Assembly (NCBI GenBank): GCA_036873135.1
Contig: JAPTYO010000059.1
Coordinates: 24,565,066 to 24,629,065, forward strand
Direction: 5' to 3'
From: Clarkia xantiana subsp. parviflora
Taxonomy: Eukaryota; Streptophyta; Magnoliopsida; Myrtales; Onagraceae
DNA: 64,000 nt
The position numbers were made by a program, and so were the translations under genes. Under the pieces are notes generated by a model. It ran no database searches. It saw only the letters and a program-made list of their open reading frames with translations, and had not been told where the DNA came from. Below, in pieces: positions 63,165 to 64,000 of this stretch; within the stretch, counting starts at the first letter, position 1, and each line of letters begins with the position of its first letter.

Positions 63165-63734
63165 TTACGAAGAATCTAAGACTCGGTCATCTCCGGCAGC
63201 AGCCCGAAACTGATGCCCGATGCTCGCCGACATATTCATACTCGCAAGAAGACTGGTGGCGTCGTAGTTGTTGCCGATCATCTGATGACGCTCCCTTCCG
63301 GGGAAGAAGTGGTGGCCGGCCGCCAGGAGGTGGTTGATGCCCAAGTTCTGCTGGTGGTGGCTGGGGCCGCCGGGACCAGCCACGAGGTGGCCTAAGTTCT
63401 GATACTTGGAGAGTTCAGATTTGGCACAGGTGAGGTCCATCTGGAGCTGCCGGAGCTGGTGCTGCAGCAAAGAGATGACGCCGACGCAGCCATAGACGGG
63501 GTCTCTGAGGCGCATATCAGCCTCGTAAGCAAGGGAGTTGACGGCGTCTTCTCTCTGGTGAGGGTGGAGCTCGTTGAGCAGCTTGGTGACGTTGCTTGCT
63601 CCGAACACCTTGTGAACGTTAGCGAATTTCTGGGGTTGGTCCGGCGGGAAGTAGGGCGCGAAGACGCATTCCGGTTGGCATTTCCTCCTGAGAAACTTGC
63701 AGGCTGCGCATGGTGATGTTGTTGTAGATGCCAT
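63165..63734 (-). CDS. AS2: ASYMMETRIC LEAVES2 (LOB-domain protein, class I)
   Basis: Nuclear LBD protein which, with the MYB protein AS1, represses class-1 KNOX and abaxial genes to set leaf symmetry and adaxial fate. Single coding exon, 189 aa. The LOB domain starts at about residue 8 with the zinc motif C-x2-C-x6-C-x3-C (CAACKFLRRKCQPEC). It continues with the GAS block through FGASNVTKLL and DPVYGCVGVISLL, and closes with the leucine-zipper-like LLQHQLRQLQMDL. The stretch CAKSELSKYQ directly after the domain and the C-terminal AAAGDD are shared with Arabidopsis AS2 rather than other LBDs, which decides the name. The first ATG (MASTTTSPC) matches AS2. A probable 5' UTR intron lies upstream. 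Confidence 0.93.
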   Translation of the reverse strand: MASTTTSPCAACKFLRRKCQPECVFAPYFPPDQPQKFANVHKVFGASNVTKLLNELHPHQREDAVNSLAYEADMRLRDPVYGCVGVISLLQHQLRQLQMDLTCAKSELSKYQNLGHLVAGPGGPSHHQQNLGINHLLAAGHHFFPGRERHQMIGNNYDATSLLASMNMSASIGHQFRAAAGDDRVLDSS

Positions 63735-63749
63735 CGTTGTTGATCCCCT

Positions 63750-63967
63750 CTATCAGTCAAAGATACAATCATATCTAATTAATAATTATTTCTTTTTTTT
63801 TTTAATCCTACTACAATAATATATAATAATAATACTAAATTTTATATAACTAGCAGTAAAAAGAGATCAACCCCATAATTAGTCAAACTTTTTGAACACT
63901 CTCTTAAACATATATTTCAACATAATAGTGTATTTAATTACTTATTTAAGAAAAAAAAAAAAAGTAC
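63750..63967 (-). other. Probable 5' UTR intron of AS2
   Basis: Minus-strand donor CCAAGG/GTACTT at 63967 and acceptor CTGATAG/AGGGG at 63750 enclose a 218-bp AT-rich stretch 15 bp upstream of the ATG. Inference from splice consensus. Confidence 0.55.
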
Positions 63968-64000
63968 CTTGGAAGGATGCGTATCTCCGAACTATATTGG

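Overview
This is nuclear DNA from a flowering plant, most likely a eudicot. Genes have many short introns with GT-AG borders and AT-rich intergenic DNA. The protein families are plant-specific (cycloartenol synthase, CYP716A P450, LBD/AS2, RLCK-VII kinase), and old plant transposons fill most gaps. A placement nearer asterids is only an impression from the P450 and is not proven here.

Layout. 0.7-7.3 kb (+): cycloartenol synthase lacking exon 1, which lies left of the window. 8.1-11.2 kb (-): PBL17-type receptor-like cytoplasmic kinase, convergent with it. 11.8-15.8 kb: repeat block holding an alternating tandem repeat, a copia 3' LTR split by a hAT element, and a LINE fragment. 16.1-18.1 kb (+): prefoldin subunit 1 with a 7-nt microexon. 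19.5-21.5 kb (-): CYP716A P450. 24.9-27.3 kb: inverted-repeat element carrying a MITE and a broken copia element. 28.2-31.5 kb (-): Raf-like MAPKKK. 32.8-35.2 kb: Harbinger transposase remnant next to a Gypsy 3' end that carries an antisense reading frame. 36.3-36.6 kb (+): mitochondrial-type ribosomal protein S17. 38.7-51.0 kb (-): 25-exon membrane protein of the At5g58100 type, with a Mutator-like element and a nested TRIM in one intron. 52.3-55.3 kb (-): RRM protein of the ROS3/NOL8 type. 56-60.6 kb: two more hAT elements and a Mutator-like MITE; a sister copy of one hAT lies at 51.2 kb. 63.2-63.7 kb (-): ASYMMETRIC LEAVES2.

How the genes relate. From memory of Arabidopsis locus numbers, CAS1, PBL17 and PFD1 lie near each other on chromosome 2 (At2g07050, At2g07180, At2g07340), and At5g58100 and ROS3 (At5g58130) are near neighbours on chromosome 5. 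The window therefore appears to keep two ancestral gene neighbourhoods. Against that background the CYP716A gene, whose family oxidises amyrin-type triterpenes, is the odd member near an oxidosqualene cyclase. Coding parts of the eight host genes were spliced by hand. All joins stay in frame, so the seven fully contained genes look intact.
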